Shown piece by piece: positions 7,362 through 16,621 of a DNA stretch of 64,000 nt. Position 1 is the stretch's first letter. Every line of letters starts with the position of its first letter. Both the position numbers and the translations under genes were made by a program. A model generated the notes under the pieces. It was not told the origin of the DNA. It made no database searches and was given only the letters and a program-made list of their open reading frames with translations. Location: assembly GCA_021298315.1 (NCBI GenBank), contig JAJTFC010000015.1:1-64000 (forward strand). The letters run 5' to 3'. The stretch is from Planctomycetaceae bacterium. Lineage in GTDB: Bacteria; Planctomycetota; Planctomycetia; Pirellulales; Pirellulaceae.

Positions 7362-9083
7362 TTACTCTGCAGGATCCTGGGGGTGTGGTTGCAAATCGAC
7401 CCTGACTCGCACGGAGTCAAAAACCAACAAGGACAACTGCTCGATCTGCCTCCAGCGTTTGATCGCCCGCTCGGTATCCTTTTGCTTTGCGCTGTACATC
7501 CGAGCCAACTGAATTGGACTCGGCTGGCCTGGCTTAGAAGCACCTGAGGCTGAGAACTTCCACTGATCGGCGGCCTGCTGTAACCAACCGTTGTATTGGG
7601 CTAGTCGACCGAGTACCGCAGCGGGATCCTTCGGGCCTATGGGTACCAGTGGGCCCCCTGCCTCTGAAGGGATCTGCACCCAAGAGTTGACTTGCCATTT
7701 CGAACCCGGCTTGCTCTGGACTGACAAAACCAACTCAGCCTCCAGATCGTCCATGCCGATTCGCCATGAGCCCGTCGTTTCGCCTAGGAGTTCCTGGGTC
7801 ATGGGTCCGACGATATGCAGTTTGTCTTCCATCCCTTGATCGAGACAGAGCGTGAAAATCCCCTTGGCTTTTTTTGGAGAGAAACCTCTTTCAACACGAA
7901 ACTCTCTTTTCTGAATTGCCTGTGAGATTACAAAGACCGATTCATCTTGAGCGGGTTGCTCTCCACGATCGGCTTTCGGGGTCGGCAACTCTTCGGTTTG
8001 TTGTTGTTGTTGGAGTTTTGGCTCTGGATCCTGAGTGCTTGCCAAGCGAACATTCATCTGCAGTGAATTAACGACCCAAGATTCCATGCTCCCGTTTTCG
8101 GTATCGAGACTAGCTACCGGATCTTGGGTCAGAGCATCATCGGTTCGAGTCAACTCGAGCTCCTCTTGAGCTTCGGTCACAATCGTCAACTCATCGATCA
8201 ACGCAGGAGAGGAGGTTTCCAGCGGCGTTGGATTCACGGCAAGCTTCGGTGCTGTCGTTTGTTCTTTTTTGACCTCGGAGACCATCGTCCATCCGAAGAT
8301 CGATGCTATCAGGACGAGACCTATGCATGTCATAAGCGTCGACGGCTTGGGCTTGGTGGATGCTTGGACGATCCTCTTTGGATTTGGTGCAACGGTCGGT
8401 TGATCGATCGAGGAAAATTCGAGACCGGACAAGGGGATCAAAAGTCCTGATTTGGACACGAGCAAACGATGGGCAATCATTGGCAGTTGCTTTTCGAGTT
8501 CGAATTGGCTGTCTGCGAAGTTCCACAATTGAAGTTGCCTGGTCCAGTCATCGCAAATGAGCTTGGGAGGCACCCCCAAGCGATCCAGAAGACTTGCCAA
8601 GAGCTCCCAAGGGGGGCTTTGGGTGTGATGTTCTGAGTAGCTTAATTGCCAAGCGATCCAGGGGGCCTCGTGAGGATCGACGCGCCGGATGATGCAAACG
8701 GGAAAGCTTTGGCTGAAATACTCCAGTTCAGGGGCACTATGAGCATTGAGAATTCTGCGCAAAATCTCCCGAGATTCCTTACTCAAAGAGAGTTTATAGA
8801 TCCTATCAGGCTCTTGGGGGTCAAGCTGCCTTGGCTCGAAGGACTCGTGCAAGTTTGTTGGGGTTGGCAGAATCAACCAAACTTCGTTGCCTTGCGGGGC
8901 ACTGTCGGTCGCAACGAGGGTTTCCGGGGGCCAATTTAACCGCAAAGTGTTGCAATCCGGGCCGCGATAGCGTTTCACGGCCCAGCTTTCGAAGCTCCAC
9001 TGCTCGCTAGGATCGGTCGATCCGGTGAGCAAATTCGCTTGTGATTTGAGCCAACGATCCAATGAGCTTGGGAAGTATTGCAT
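7362..9083 (-). CDS. Hypothetical protein with one central membrane segment
   Basis: I do not recognise a family in these 573 residues. The N-terminal 240 residues look cytoplasmic and globular, with tryptophan-rich segments (WQLSYSEHHTQSPPWELLASLLDRLG). A single membrane helix follows, around TLMTCIGLVLIASIFGWTMV near residue 250-270. A low-complexity acidic linker comes next (EAQEELELTRTDDAL, QQQQQTEELPTP), and then a C-terminal domain near 395-573 with SGSW/WRIG-type beta segments and a final helical part (KDTERAIKRWRQIEQLSLLVFDSVRVRV). The layout resembles a planctomycete membrane-anchored signalling or secretion-associated protein, but no function is claimed. It is divergent from the PPDK gene, with 145 bp between the starts. 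Confidence 0.7.
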   Translation of the reverse strand: MQYFPSSLDRWLKSQANLLTGSTDPSEQWSFESWAVKRYRGPDCNTLRLNWPPETLVATDSAPQGNEVWLILPTPTNLHESFEPRQLDPQEPDRIYKLSLSKESREILRRILNAHSAPELEYFSQSFPVCIIRRVDPHEAPWIAWQLSYSEHHTQSPPWELLASLLDRLGVPPKLICDDWTRQLQLWNFADSQFELEKQLPMIAHRLLVSKSGLLIPLSGLEFSSIDQPTVAPNPKRIVQASTKPKPSTLMTCIGLVLIASIFGWTMVSEVKKEQTTAPKLAVNPTPLETSSPALIDELTIVTEAQEELELTRTDDALTQDPVASLDTENGSMESWVVNSLQMNVRLASTQDPEPKLQQQQQTEELPTPKADRGEQPAQDESVFVISQAIQKREFRVERGFSPKKAKGIFTLCLDQGMEDKLHIVGPMTQELLGETTGSWRIGMDDLEAELVLSVQSKPGSKWQVNSWVQIPSEAGGPLVPIGPKDPAAVLGRLAQYNGWLQQAADQWKFSASGASKPGQPSPIQLARMYSAKQKDTERAIKRWRQIEQLSLLVFDSVRVRVDLQPHPQDPAE

Positions 9084-9228
9084 GGCTTGGGCAAGCTCTC
9101 CGGTAATTGACGGTTATTCCTTAGAGGCTTAAACTTTCCGGCTTAAGTCAACGGAGAGCTTAACGGCGGTAGGAAGCCGAAAGTCTCCATCAATTTAGCA
9201 CAATTTTTTTGGAGCCTTCGGTTCAGCT

Positions 9229-11882
9229 ATGGCAAACAAACTCATCTATTTCTTTGGCAAATCCAAAACCGACGGCAGCGGGGACATGAAGGCCCTGTTG
9301 GGGGGCAAGGGTGCCAACCTAGCTCAGATGACCAAGATTGGCTTGCCCGTTCCCTCCGGCTTTACCATCACCACCGAGGTTTGCGTCAACTATTACAAGA
9401 ACGGGCGAAAGTATCCAGCGGAGCTAGCGAGCGAACTGGAGAAGGCCGTCAAGTGGCTCGAGAAGGAGACCGGCAAAAAGTTTGGAGATGTCAAGAATCC
9501 GCTCTTGGTCTCGGTCCGTTCGGGAGCACGAGATTCCATGCCGGGCATGATGGACACTATTTTGAACTTGGGCCTCAACGATGCGGCCACCGAAGGGCTA
9601 GCAAACGCAACGAAGAACCCTCGATTCGCTTGGGACTCCTACCGTCGATTCATCCAGATGTATGGCGACGTGGTCATGGGCGTCCAAAAGAAGAACGAGA
9701 ACGACCACGAGCCGTTCGAGGAAGTCATGGATGGCTTGAAGCACGAAGCCAAAGTCAAGGAAGACACCGAGCTGACCGCAGAGCACCTTCAAGAGCTTGT
9801 TAAGAGGTACAAGAAACTCATCAAGGAGCGAACCGGCAAGGCGTTTCCGACCGAGCCGATGAAGCAACTCGAAGGTTCCGTTCAGGCCGTCTTTGGCTCC
9901 TGGATGAACGAGCGAGCTATTTTGTATCGTCAAAAGTACCGAATCCCAGACGAGTGGGGTACAGCCGTCAACGTCCAGAGCATGGTCTTCGGGAACATGG
10001 GTGAGGATTGCGCTACGGGTGTAGCTTTCACTCGCGACCCAGCCAACGGTGAAAACGTCTTCTATGGCGAGTACTTGGTCAACGCTCAGGGCGAAGACGT
10101 CGTGGCGGGCGTTCGAACTCCGCTAAAGATTTCGGAGATGGCCAAGGACAAGATCCTCGGGCCAGCTTACAAGGAACTCGTCGAAGTTCGAAAGACTCTC
10201 GAACGAAACTTTGGGGATGTCCAAGACTTCGAGTTTACCATCGAAAACAAGAAGCTCTACATGCTTCAGACTCGCCATGGCAAGCGAACCGCATTGGCTT
10301 ATGTGAAAATCGCTCACGACATGGTCAAGGAAAAGCTCATGACACCCGAGCATGCGATCAAGTCGGGTGATCCAGAAGCCCTCAACCAGTTGCTACAGCC
10401 AATCTTCGACACCAAGGCTTATGACAAGGCCAAGAAGGATGGTCGATTGATGGCCGTTGGATTGCCTGCAGGTCCTGGTGCCGCTTCGGGTGCCGTGGTC
10501 TTTACCGCTGGTAGAGCAGAGGAACTTGCAGCCAAGTGTCAGCACGTGGTTCTGGCCCGTATCGAAACGAGCCCCGAAGACCTTCGCGGTATGATCGCCG
10601 CAGACGGTATTCTCATGGCTCGCGGTCCACTGGCGAAGTATTCCATGGCAAGATCGACACAGCCGATAGCGAGCTCAAGCAAGTCCTTGTCGGCAAGACC
10701 CTCAAGCCCAAGGACTCGAAGGTCTTCCAGTACTATGACTTCATCATGAAGCTTGCTGACAAGTACCGAACGCTTGGGCTTCGCACCAACGCGGACCAAC
10801 CCGATCAAGTTCTAAACGCGGTGGCGTTTGGGGCCGAAGGAATCGGTCTGTGCCGAACCGAGCACATGTTCTTCGAAGGGGATCGAATCATCGCCGTTCG
10901 GCAAATGATCTTGGCCAAGTCCGAAGACGCTCGCAAGAGTGCTTTGGCTAAGCTCCTTCCTTATCAGCAAAAGGACTTCGAAGGGATCTTCCGAGCTCTC
11001 GATGGATTGCCAGCATGCGTGCGTTTGCTCGATCCGCCTCTCCATGAATTCTTGCCACAATCGGACAACAAGAAGGGGCAAGAAGAGGTCGCCAAGCAGC
11101 TTGGGACCACCGTGGCTGAAGTTGCCAAGATGGTCAATGAGCTCCATGAGTTCAATCCAATGCTCGGCTTCCGTGGTTGCCGTTTGGGGATTATTCGTCC
11201 CGAGATCACCGAGATGCAAGCACGCGCGATTTTCCAAGCTGCCGTGACGGTGCTCAAAGAAGGGGTCAAGGTTAAGCCAGAGGTGATGGTGCCGCTGGTG
11301 GGCTTCAAGCGAGAACTCGATTTGCAAGTCGAGATCGTCCATCGAGTTGCAGCAGAAGTCATGAAGGCTAGCGGCAAGAAATTTGCTTATAGCGTCGGAA
11401 CGATGATCGAAGTCCCACGTGGAGCGATCACTGCCGATGAGATTGCACAGACCGCTGAGTTCTTCTCGTTTGGAACCAACGACTTGACCCAAACAGCATT
11501 GGGTATGAGCCGTGACGATTCAGGTTCATTCTTGCCAGCTTACCAAGGTCTTGAGATCATCAAAGCCAATCCATTTGCCTCGATCGATCGGGGTGGTGTT
11601 GGCCAGTTGATGAAGATCGGCGTTGAGAAGGGGCGATCGACCCGCAACGATTTGAAGATCGGGATTTGCGGTGAGCATGGTGGCGATCCGAGTTCGGTCG
11701 AGTTCTGCCATATGATCGGATTGAACTATGTGAGCTGCAGTCCGTTCCGTGTTCCTATCGCGAGACTTGCCGCCGCCCAAGCTGCTCTGCGTCATCCGGC
11801 AAATGCACCTTCAGCCAAAGTGCTCAAGGACAGCAAGCCAGCCAAGGGTGCAACGAAGTCCAAGACGGTTTCGAAGCGATAG
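9229..11882 (+). pseudogene. ppdK: Pyruvate phosphate dikinase, internally deleted and frameshifted
   Basis: PPDK interconverts pyruvate, ATP and Pi with PEP, AMP and PPi. The N-terminal ATP-grasp part is intact ([38 protein letters not shown]). The C-terminal PEP-binding barrel is also intact ([31 protein letters not shown], catalytic-type Cys in [14 protein letters not shown]). At about 10621-10626 the sequence jumps from GILMARG straight to STGEVFHG in another frame. Relatives have about 50 residues there, including the phospho-histidine segment GGMTSHAAVVAR. The gene is therefore split over two frames (first frame to stop at 10749; second frame resumes near 10626) and the swivelling His domain is largely missing. 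It cannot make a normal enzyme as written. Either the gene is a recent pseudogene or the sequence has a local deletion error. Flanking codons look otherwise unaffected. Confidence 0.88.
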
Positions 11883-11901
11883 TTTCTAGACCGTGAGTTT
11901 T

Positions 11902-11975
11902 GATCAGTCGGATCGATCGGATCCGACTGATCCGTCTGATCCGTCTGATCCGTCTGATCAGACAGATCAGTCATT
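11902..11975. repeat. Perfect hairpin plus 9-bp tandem repeats between convergent genes
   Basis: GATCAGTCGGATC (11902-11914) and GATCCGACTGATC (11920-11932) form a 13-bp perfect stem with a 5-nt loop. This runs into units of the 9-mer TCTGATCCG and close variants to about 11975, a GATC-dense stretch. It lies between the stop of the PPDK gene (+) and the stop of the DUF423 gene (-). There is no T-run, so it is not a typical intrinsic terminator, but the RNA would fold in either direction. Confidence 0.75.
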
Positions 11976-12380
11976 GATCCTCGCAAGCGCAGAGGCCGCT
12001 AGGCAGATCCAGCCGAGGATAAAGAGCATTCCGCCGATGGGTACGATACTCCAATGAATGATTTCATCGGCAAAGACCATGGAGTAGAGTCCGCCTGAGA
12101 ATCCGACAGTTCCCAAGAGCATCAGCACCGCAGAAACCTTGGCAAGCCTTGATCGGGAAACGTATTGGGTTGCGGCCAAAACTAAAATGCCGAGGGCATG
12201 GAACATCTGGTAACGTGTCGCCAGTTCGCATTGATGAAGCTTCTTGTCGATCTGCTCCTGGTTAAAGCCTTGAGCTTCGAGGCGTTTGGGCAGGCTATGA
12301 GCGCCCAGGGCTCCGATAGCAACAGAGATTGCTCCTGAGATTGCAGCTAGAATGATGAGTGTGCGTGCAGAATTGTTCAT
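11967..12380 (-). CDS. DUF423 family membrane protein
   Basis: A small integral membrane protein of 137 residues with about four helices (IILAAISGAISVAIGALGAHSL, FHALGILVLAATQYV, VSAVLMLLGTVGFSGGLYSMVF, VPIGGMLFILGWICLAASAL). The GALGAHSLP start, the TRYQMFHALG segment and the final PIGGxxFILGW are the recognisable DUF423 (YgdD-like) pattern. The function is unknown in the family. It follows thymidine kinase by 40 bp on the same strand, so the two may be co-transcribed. Its 3' end reaches into the 9-bp repeat tract. Confidence 0.85.
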   Translation of the reverse strand: MNNSARTLIILAAISGAISVAIGALGAHSLPKRLEAQGFNQEQIDKKLHQCELATRYQMFHALGILVLAATQYVSRSRLAKVSAVLMLLGTVGFSGGLYSMVFADEIIHWSIVPIGGMLFILGWICLAASALARIND

Positions 12381-12420
12381 GTTCAGGGGCCGAACTTGGG
12401 GTTGGATTGGATGTAAAGGA

Positions 12421-13038
12421 TTAATTTCCGAGGTCTTCGAAAGGGAGTTGATCGGAGGATCGTTCGATAAGCCCCTCGTAAAAGTGCCTCCGGCAGACGG
12501 TTACATAGCGATCATTTCCACCGATTTGGATTTGCTCTCCGTCGCGAACGGGTCTCCCTTGCGAATCGATTCGCAGAACCATCGTTGCTTTGCGACCACA
12601 GTGGCAGATCGTTTTGATCTCATGCAGACTGTCGGCCCAAGCTAGCAGATACTGGCTACCTTCAAACAGGTTTCCTTGGAAGTCCGTGCGGAGTCCGTAA
12701 GTAAGTACGGGAATGGAAAGTCGATCAGCGATGTCTCCCAATTGGCGAACCTGGGCTTTGGTCAAAAACTGGGCTTCATCGACCAGGACGCAGTGGATTG
12801 TCGAGGAAGTGTGCTCGCGCTGGGTGATTCTAAATAGATTGTCAGCGGGTTGGAAGGAAATTGCATCCGAGGAGAGTCCGATTCGCGAGCTGACTTTTCC
12901 TTTCCCAAAACGGTCATCGATTTCCGGCCCGAAGACCAGCGTACGCATGCCGCGTTCTCGATAGTTGTAGCTCGACTGAAGCAAAATGGTGGATTTGCCT
13001 GCGTTCATCGTCGAGTAGTAAAAATAGAGTTTGGCCAC
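12421..13038 (-). CDS. tdk: Thymidine kinase
   Basis: It phosphorylates thymidine with ATP in the salvage pathway. This is a type II (TK1-like) enzyme of 205 residues: P-loop [11 protein letters not shown] near residue 11, Walker B-like VLVDEAQFL near 86, the lasso region [26 protein letters not shown], and zinc-ligand cysteines in ICHCGRKA and in VCRRHFYEG. All key elements are visible and the length is normal for the family. It is divergent from the ABC ATPase gene. Confidence 0.93.
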   Translation of the reverse strand: MAKLYFYYSTMNAGKSTILLQSSYNYRERGMRTLVFGPEIDDRFGKGKVSSRIGLSSDAISFQPADNLFRITQREHTSSTIHCVLVDEAQFLTKAQVRQLGDIADRLSIPVLTYGLRTDFQGNLFEGSQYLLAWADSLHEIKTICHCGRKATMVLRIDSQGRPVRDGEQIQIGGNDRYVTVCRRHFYEGLIERSSDQLPFEDLGN

Positions 13039-13131
13039 GTGAATTCTGCTTAGGAAACGGCAAGCCCTCGGGAGGAGGTATTTTTAAAGACCTATACGTG
13101 AAAGCTAAATCGTAACGTAAAATGCAGGAAT

Positions 13132-13902
13132 ATGAATACAGACCCTGCGATTGAAATCTCGGACCTGACAGTGGCTTATGAGCGCAAGCCGGTGCTTTGG
13201 GAGATCAATCTGTCGGTACCGCAAGGTGTCTTGGGTGGAATCGTAGGCCCAAACGGTGCTGGCAAGAGCACCTTGATCAAGGCTCTATTAGAATTGGTGC
13301 CCCGCGTTAGCGGGACAATCAAGGTGTTTGGCAATCAGATCGCCTCGGAGCGTCATCGGATTGCCTATGTACCTCAGCGTGAAAGCGTCGACTGGGACTT
13401 TCCCTCGAGCGTCCTGGACGTGGTTCTGATGGGTTTGTATCGAGAGATCGGTTGGTTTCGCAGGATCAAACGATCGCATCGTCAGAGAGCTTTAGAAGCC
13501 CTGGAACAAGTGGGAATCGCCGACTTGAAGGATCGTCAGATCAGTCAACTTTCGGGAGGACAGCAGCAGCGCACCTTCCTCGCAAGAGCCTTGGTTCAGT
13601 CCTCACAGATCCTATTGCTCGATGAGCCATTTGCCGCAGTCGATGCGGCTACCGAACAATCGATCATCGAAGTTCTGCGCCAGCAACGAGACTTGGGCAA
13701 GACGATCTTCGTGGTTCATCACGATCTCCATACGGTACCGCAGTACTTCGATCATGTCCTGCTCATCAATGTTCATGCGGTCGCTTGGGGCCCCATCGAG
13801 CAAGTCTTTACCGAGGAGAATCTCAAGCGGACTTATGGAGGCCGCCTGACGATTCTCGAAGAGGTCACCGAAGCGATGCGTCGAAGTGCACGACAGCGTT
13901 GA
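13132..13902 (+). CDS. ABC transporter ATP-binding protein, manganese/zinc type
   Basis: The ATPase subunit of a probable metal importer. It has Walker A GPNGAGKST near 38-46, Q-loop YVPQRESVDWDFP, signature LSGGQQQR near 141, Walker B ILLLDEPFAAVD and the H-loop VVHHDLHTV. The VPQRxxVDWxFP segment is typical of the MntB/SitB/ZnuC branch, and the 256-residue length fits. No permease or solute-binding gene is adjacent on either side, so this copy is an orphan in the window and must pair with subunits encoded elsewhere. The metal cannot be named from the ATPase alone. Confidence 0.85.
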   Translation: MNTDPAIEISDLTVAYERKPVLWEINLSVPQGVLGGIVGPNGAGKSTLIKALLELVPRVSGTIKVFGNQIASERHRIAYVPQRESVDWDFPSSVLDVVLMGLYREIGWFRRIKRSHRQRALEALEQVGIADLKDRQISQLSGGQQQRTFLARALVQSSQILLLDEPFAAVDAATEQSIIEVLRQQRDLGKTIFVVHHDLHTVPQYFDHVLLINVHAVAWGPIEQVFTEENLKRTYGGRLTILEEVTEAMRRSARQR

Positions 13903-13917
13903 CAGCAAGAGTTACTC

Positions 13918-14526
13918 TTATTCGTACAGCAACTCGGCTTCTTGCACATTGCTTGACGTGAAAGTGACTCCATCGTAGATATCTCGCAGAGCCAATTTGC
14001 ATGACAGGCTCGGCAATTCGATGATTGCGTTGATTCCTTCAACGAGTTCTCTAGCGAAACGCCCATCAATCCGTCGCAGGACGATCGCGATGGGTTGGTG
14101 TTGCTCTAAAACGATGTAATAGTCCAAAGAGGCGATTTGAGTGTAGGCGAAAAGTTTTTCATCGAGGTCATACCTACGAGTCGAAGCCGACAGAATCTCG
14201 ATAATCAACTTGGGGTGATCCTGGAAGGGATCTGATTCAGGGTTCGGATCGCAAACGACTTGGAGGTCAGGGTAATAGAATCGAGTCAATCCTCGTTGCT
14301 CAATGCGCACCTTGGTATCTGAATTGCATGGCTGACACGGTTTACCCTGCAATTGTTTCATCAACTGGAAGGTGCAGTTGATACAAACGCGATTGTGACG
14401 ATTGGTAGCCCCAGTCATCGCCCTAACCCAGCCATCGACGTACTCATGCTTGATCTCCGAGGAAGATCCCTCTTGGATCAGATATTCATCCGCACCGATA
14501 TAGTCTGGTTTTTCGGCACCGCTCAT
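13918..14526 (-). CDS. Uma2 family (DUF820) restriction-endonuclease-fold protein
   Basis: A protein of 202 residues with the Uma2/DUF820 pattern: EYLIQEGSSSEIKHEYVDGWV at the start, then PDLQVVCD, and the PD-(D/E)xK-like core LIIEILSASTRRYDLDEKL. It ends with a beta segment and the phrase IIELPSLSCKLALRDIYDGV. The fold is nuclease-like, but activity and targets of this family are unproven; copies are numerous in cyanobacteria and planctomycetes. It lies between the ABC ATPase (convergent, 15 bp apart) and nagA (same strand, 25 bp downstream of nagA stop). Confidence 0.85.
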   Translation of the reverse strand: MSGAEKPDYIGADEYLIQEGSSSEIKHEYVDGWVRAMTGATNRHNRVCINCTFQLMKQLQGKPCQPCNSDTKVRIEQRGLTRFYYPDLQVVCDPNPESDPFQDHPKLIIEILSASTRRYDLDEKLFAYTQIASLDYYIVLEQHQPIAIVLRRIDGRFARELVEGINAIIELPSLSCKLALRDIYDGVTFTSSNVQEAELLYE

Positions 14527-14551
14527 GATCTTGATTGCCTTTGTCTAATGT

Positions 14552-15817
14552 CTAAGACGCACGTTGCCCAGGGCAGTAATAGACCTTTTGAACCCTTAGT
14601 TTTTTGTCGAGCACAAGCACATCGGCCCGTTTGCCGACTTCGAGGCTACCGCACTGGCCGTCGATTCCGGTGCGTTGTGCGGGGGTAAGACTCGCCATGC
14701 GGACGATGTCAAACAAAGGGATCTTCGTCACACTTGCCATATGCCTAACGCAGTGATCCAGCGCCACAATCGAACTTGCAAGTCCCCCTGTGGGACTGAG
14801 CCCGACTTTGCCGTTGCTTTCGATCCATACATCTTCCTGCGGGTGTCCAAAAGCATATTTTCCAGCGGGCATATCCAAAGCGCGACTCGTGTCGCTGACC
14901 AAACAGAGCATCGATGGCTTTTTCATTTGCCAAGCAAACTGCAAGAGCTCAGGTGAAAGATGGTACCCATCTGCGATCACCTCGGTGCTCATGGTTTCAT
15001 GAGCCAGCACGAATTCAAGCATGCTTCCTTGCATCGGAGTACCGAGCCTGGTGCGGACCGAGGCGACCGAGGACATCGCGCACCAAAAATGATCGACGTG
15101 GGACATGCCACAGCGATGGGCATTGGCCATCTCGTTCCAGCTCGAGTTGGAGTGTCCGCAAGTCACAAGGCATCCTCGCTTCTTGGCATAGCGATAAAAA
15201 TCGCTGCAGCCATCGAGTTCGGCAGCACAAGTCGCGATGCCTATCGGCCCGGCCTTAAAGTACGCTTCGAACTCCGATCGCACTGGTGCCCGACATCCCT
15301 CCTTGCGGTGGCACCCGGACTTTTCAGGGGTAAAGTAAGGGCCATACAAGTGGACGCCTTGGATCGTCGGCAGGCTCGCATCGCCGGATCGGATCGTCGC
15401 ATCGCCGGATCGGATCGTCGCATCGCCGGATCGGATCGTCGCATCGACCGACTTGATCATGCGAATAATCGACTCGTGCGAACCGGTCGTTGTGGTTGGA
15501 AAAAGAGTCGTCGTGCCGTGTCGCAGATGGGTTTTGCAAGCAGTTTCGATGGCTTTGACATCGCCATCCATAAAGTCTGCACCTCCTCCACCATGCACAT
15601 GGATATCGACCCAACCCGGGGAGATGTAACTACCCGTCGCGTCGATCACTTGGACATCCTTGGATATCCGTTTGGGTATCGCCCCGATTCGAGTCAGCCG
15701 TCCAGCGGCCCATTCAACATAGGCGTCTTGGACCACTCGATCGGGCAAGATCGCAGCACCGCCGACAAGGGCCAAGCGCTGGGGGTCTTCAGGTTGCTGC
15801 GGGAAGAGTTTACTCAT
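14552..15817 (-). CDS. nagA: N-acetylglucosamine-6-phosphate deacetylase
   Basis: It removes acetate from GlcNAc-6-P in amino-sugar catabolism or cell-wall recycling. Amidohydrolase features are visible: GWVDIHVHGGGGADFMDG, HLYGPYF in place of the usual HLEGPF, CGHSNSSWNEM, SHVDHFWCAM, VIADGYHLS, and MCLVSDTSRALDMPAG with the catalytic Asp. The start is set at ATG 15817 because it overlaps the TGA of the upstream gene (ATGA); the longer frame to 15895 lies inside that gene. It is the last gene of a four-gene operon. An expanded DATIRSG repeat sits in the segment before the HLYGPYF motif. The glutamate of HLEGP is tyrosine here, so metal binding may differ from the E. coli enzyme. Confidence 0.82.
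   Translation of the reverse strand: MSKLFPQQPEDPQRLALVGGAAILPDRVVQDAYVEWAAGRLTRIGAIPKRISKDVQVIDATGSYISPGWVDIHVHGGGGADFMDGDVKAIETACKTHLRHGTTTLFPTTTTGSHESIIRMIKSVDATIRSGDATIRSGDATIRSGDASLPTIQGVHLYGPYFTPEKSGCHRKEGCRAPVRSEFEAYFKAGPIGIATCAAELDGCSDFYRYAKKRGCLVTCGHSNSSWNEMANAHRCGMSHVDHFWCAMSSVASVRTRLGTPMQGSMLEFVLAHETMSTEVIADGYHLSPELLQFAWQMKKPSMLCLVSDTSRALDMPAGKYAFGHPQEDVWIESNGKVGLSPTGGLASSIVALDHCVRHMASVTKIPLFDIVRMASLTPAQRTGIDGQCGSLEVGKRADVLVLDKKLRVQKVYYCPGQRAS
15378..15440 (-). repeat. Three tandem 21-bp units inside nagA
   Basis: Three identical 21-bp copies (15378-15398, 15399-15419, 15420-15440), plus partial flanks, encode repeated DATIRSG in the NagA protein. The unit length is a multiple of three, so the frame is kept. 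Confidence 0.93.
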
Positions 15818-16617
15818 GCGCCACGCGAAAGAATGACCAGTAATGCAATGAACAGAGACAAAGCGATGGTGGCTAATAAGCCCAAGACCATCCATTGCTT
15901 TTTGAGCTGTTTTTTCTTTTTCATCGCAAGGGCTGCTTTGTTGGTTGCAGGACCGCTTGGAGTCAAAGGCGTTACTCCCGGGGGGGCCGCGTTGAGGCGT
16001 ATCTCTTGGCCAAGCGTTGCGACTGCTGGAGGTGGAACGTCGACCGGAGAGTTTTGCGACAGGTTCGATTGGCCTCCGAAGGGTTCAGGAACAAGCTCGC
16101 GGGCCGGGAACCATGTCTCTAGGCCATCGCGCCACAAGAGCGAATCGGCAGTGACCCGCTTCTCGGCGATCCAGTCCAGGAGCATCTGAGTGGTCGCAGG
16201 TCCGTACTGACCTCCGCTAGGAGGCCTGACAAACCATCGAGCATCCAGCAGTGGCAATAGGCTCGTGGGCATCGCAAGCGGGTCAGAAGCTCCGGCAGTT
16301 GCCGTCGGCTTGAGATCGCTCGATGGGGCTTGAACTTTCGAAGCCTCTGGTTTTGCGGTAGTCGCCTTCGATGGTATTGGCGTAGCCGATTTTGGCAGAG
16401 CCGCTTTAGCCGTATCCGGTTTAGGTGCGTTGTTGGCTCGCGACTTTGCTGTCACTGGGATGGCTGCTGACTCCTCGACAGCCAATGAAAAATCGGAATC
16501 CTTGGCAGGGACTCGAAATGATCCTTGGCACTTGGGGCACTTGCCTCGCTTGCCAGCTTGATAGTCTTTCACGTGCAGCGGATGATTGCACATGTGGCAA
16601 CTGAATCGAATACCCAT
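15814..16617 (-). CDS. Zinc-ribbon and GYF_2 domain protein with C-terminal membrane anchor
   Basis: The N-terminus is a short zinc ribbon, CHMCNHPLHV...GKCPKCQGSF. A long Ala/Pro/Lys-rich linker follows (about residues 35-130), then a GYF_2 domain (WFVRPPSGGQYGP, LLDWIAEKRVTADSLLWRDGLETWFPA). A C-terminal membrane helix (MVLGLLATIALSLFIALLVIL) anchors it. GYF_2 domains in bacteria are thought to bind proline-rich partners; the partner is unknown. I start at ATG 16617, where the zinc ribbon begins; the longer frame to 16779 would overlap the upstream cytochrome gene. It is 4 bp from that gene and overlaps nagA by 4 bp, so translation is probably coupled. Confidence 0.82.
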   Translation of the reverse strand: MGIRFSCHMCNHPLHVKDYQAGKRGKCPKCQGSFRVPAKDSDFSLAVEESAAIPVTAKSRANNAPKPDTAKAALPKSATPIPSKATTAKPEASKVQAPSSDLKPTATAGASDPLAMPTSLLPLLDARWFVRPPSGGQYGPATTQMLLDWIAEKRVTADSLLWRDGLETWFPARELVPEPFGGQSNLSQNSPVDVPPPAVATLGQEIRLNAAPPGVTPLTPSGPATNKAALAMKKKKQLKKQWMVLGLLATIALSLFIALLVILSRGA

Positions 16618-16621
16618 AGCT

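Noticed and set aside
11902-11975. Possible CRISPR array
   Set aside because: Units are 9 bp and contiguous without unique spacers.
15378-15440. Possible CRISPR array or minisatellite outside genes
   Set aside because: Contiguous 21-bp units in frame inside nagA; there are no spacers.
14960-16189. Long open frame (409 codons) opposite nagA and the GYF_2 gene
   Set aside because: It lies fully antisense to recognisable coding regions and its translation shows no family features; it is a by-product of codon usage on the other strand.
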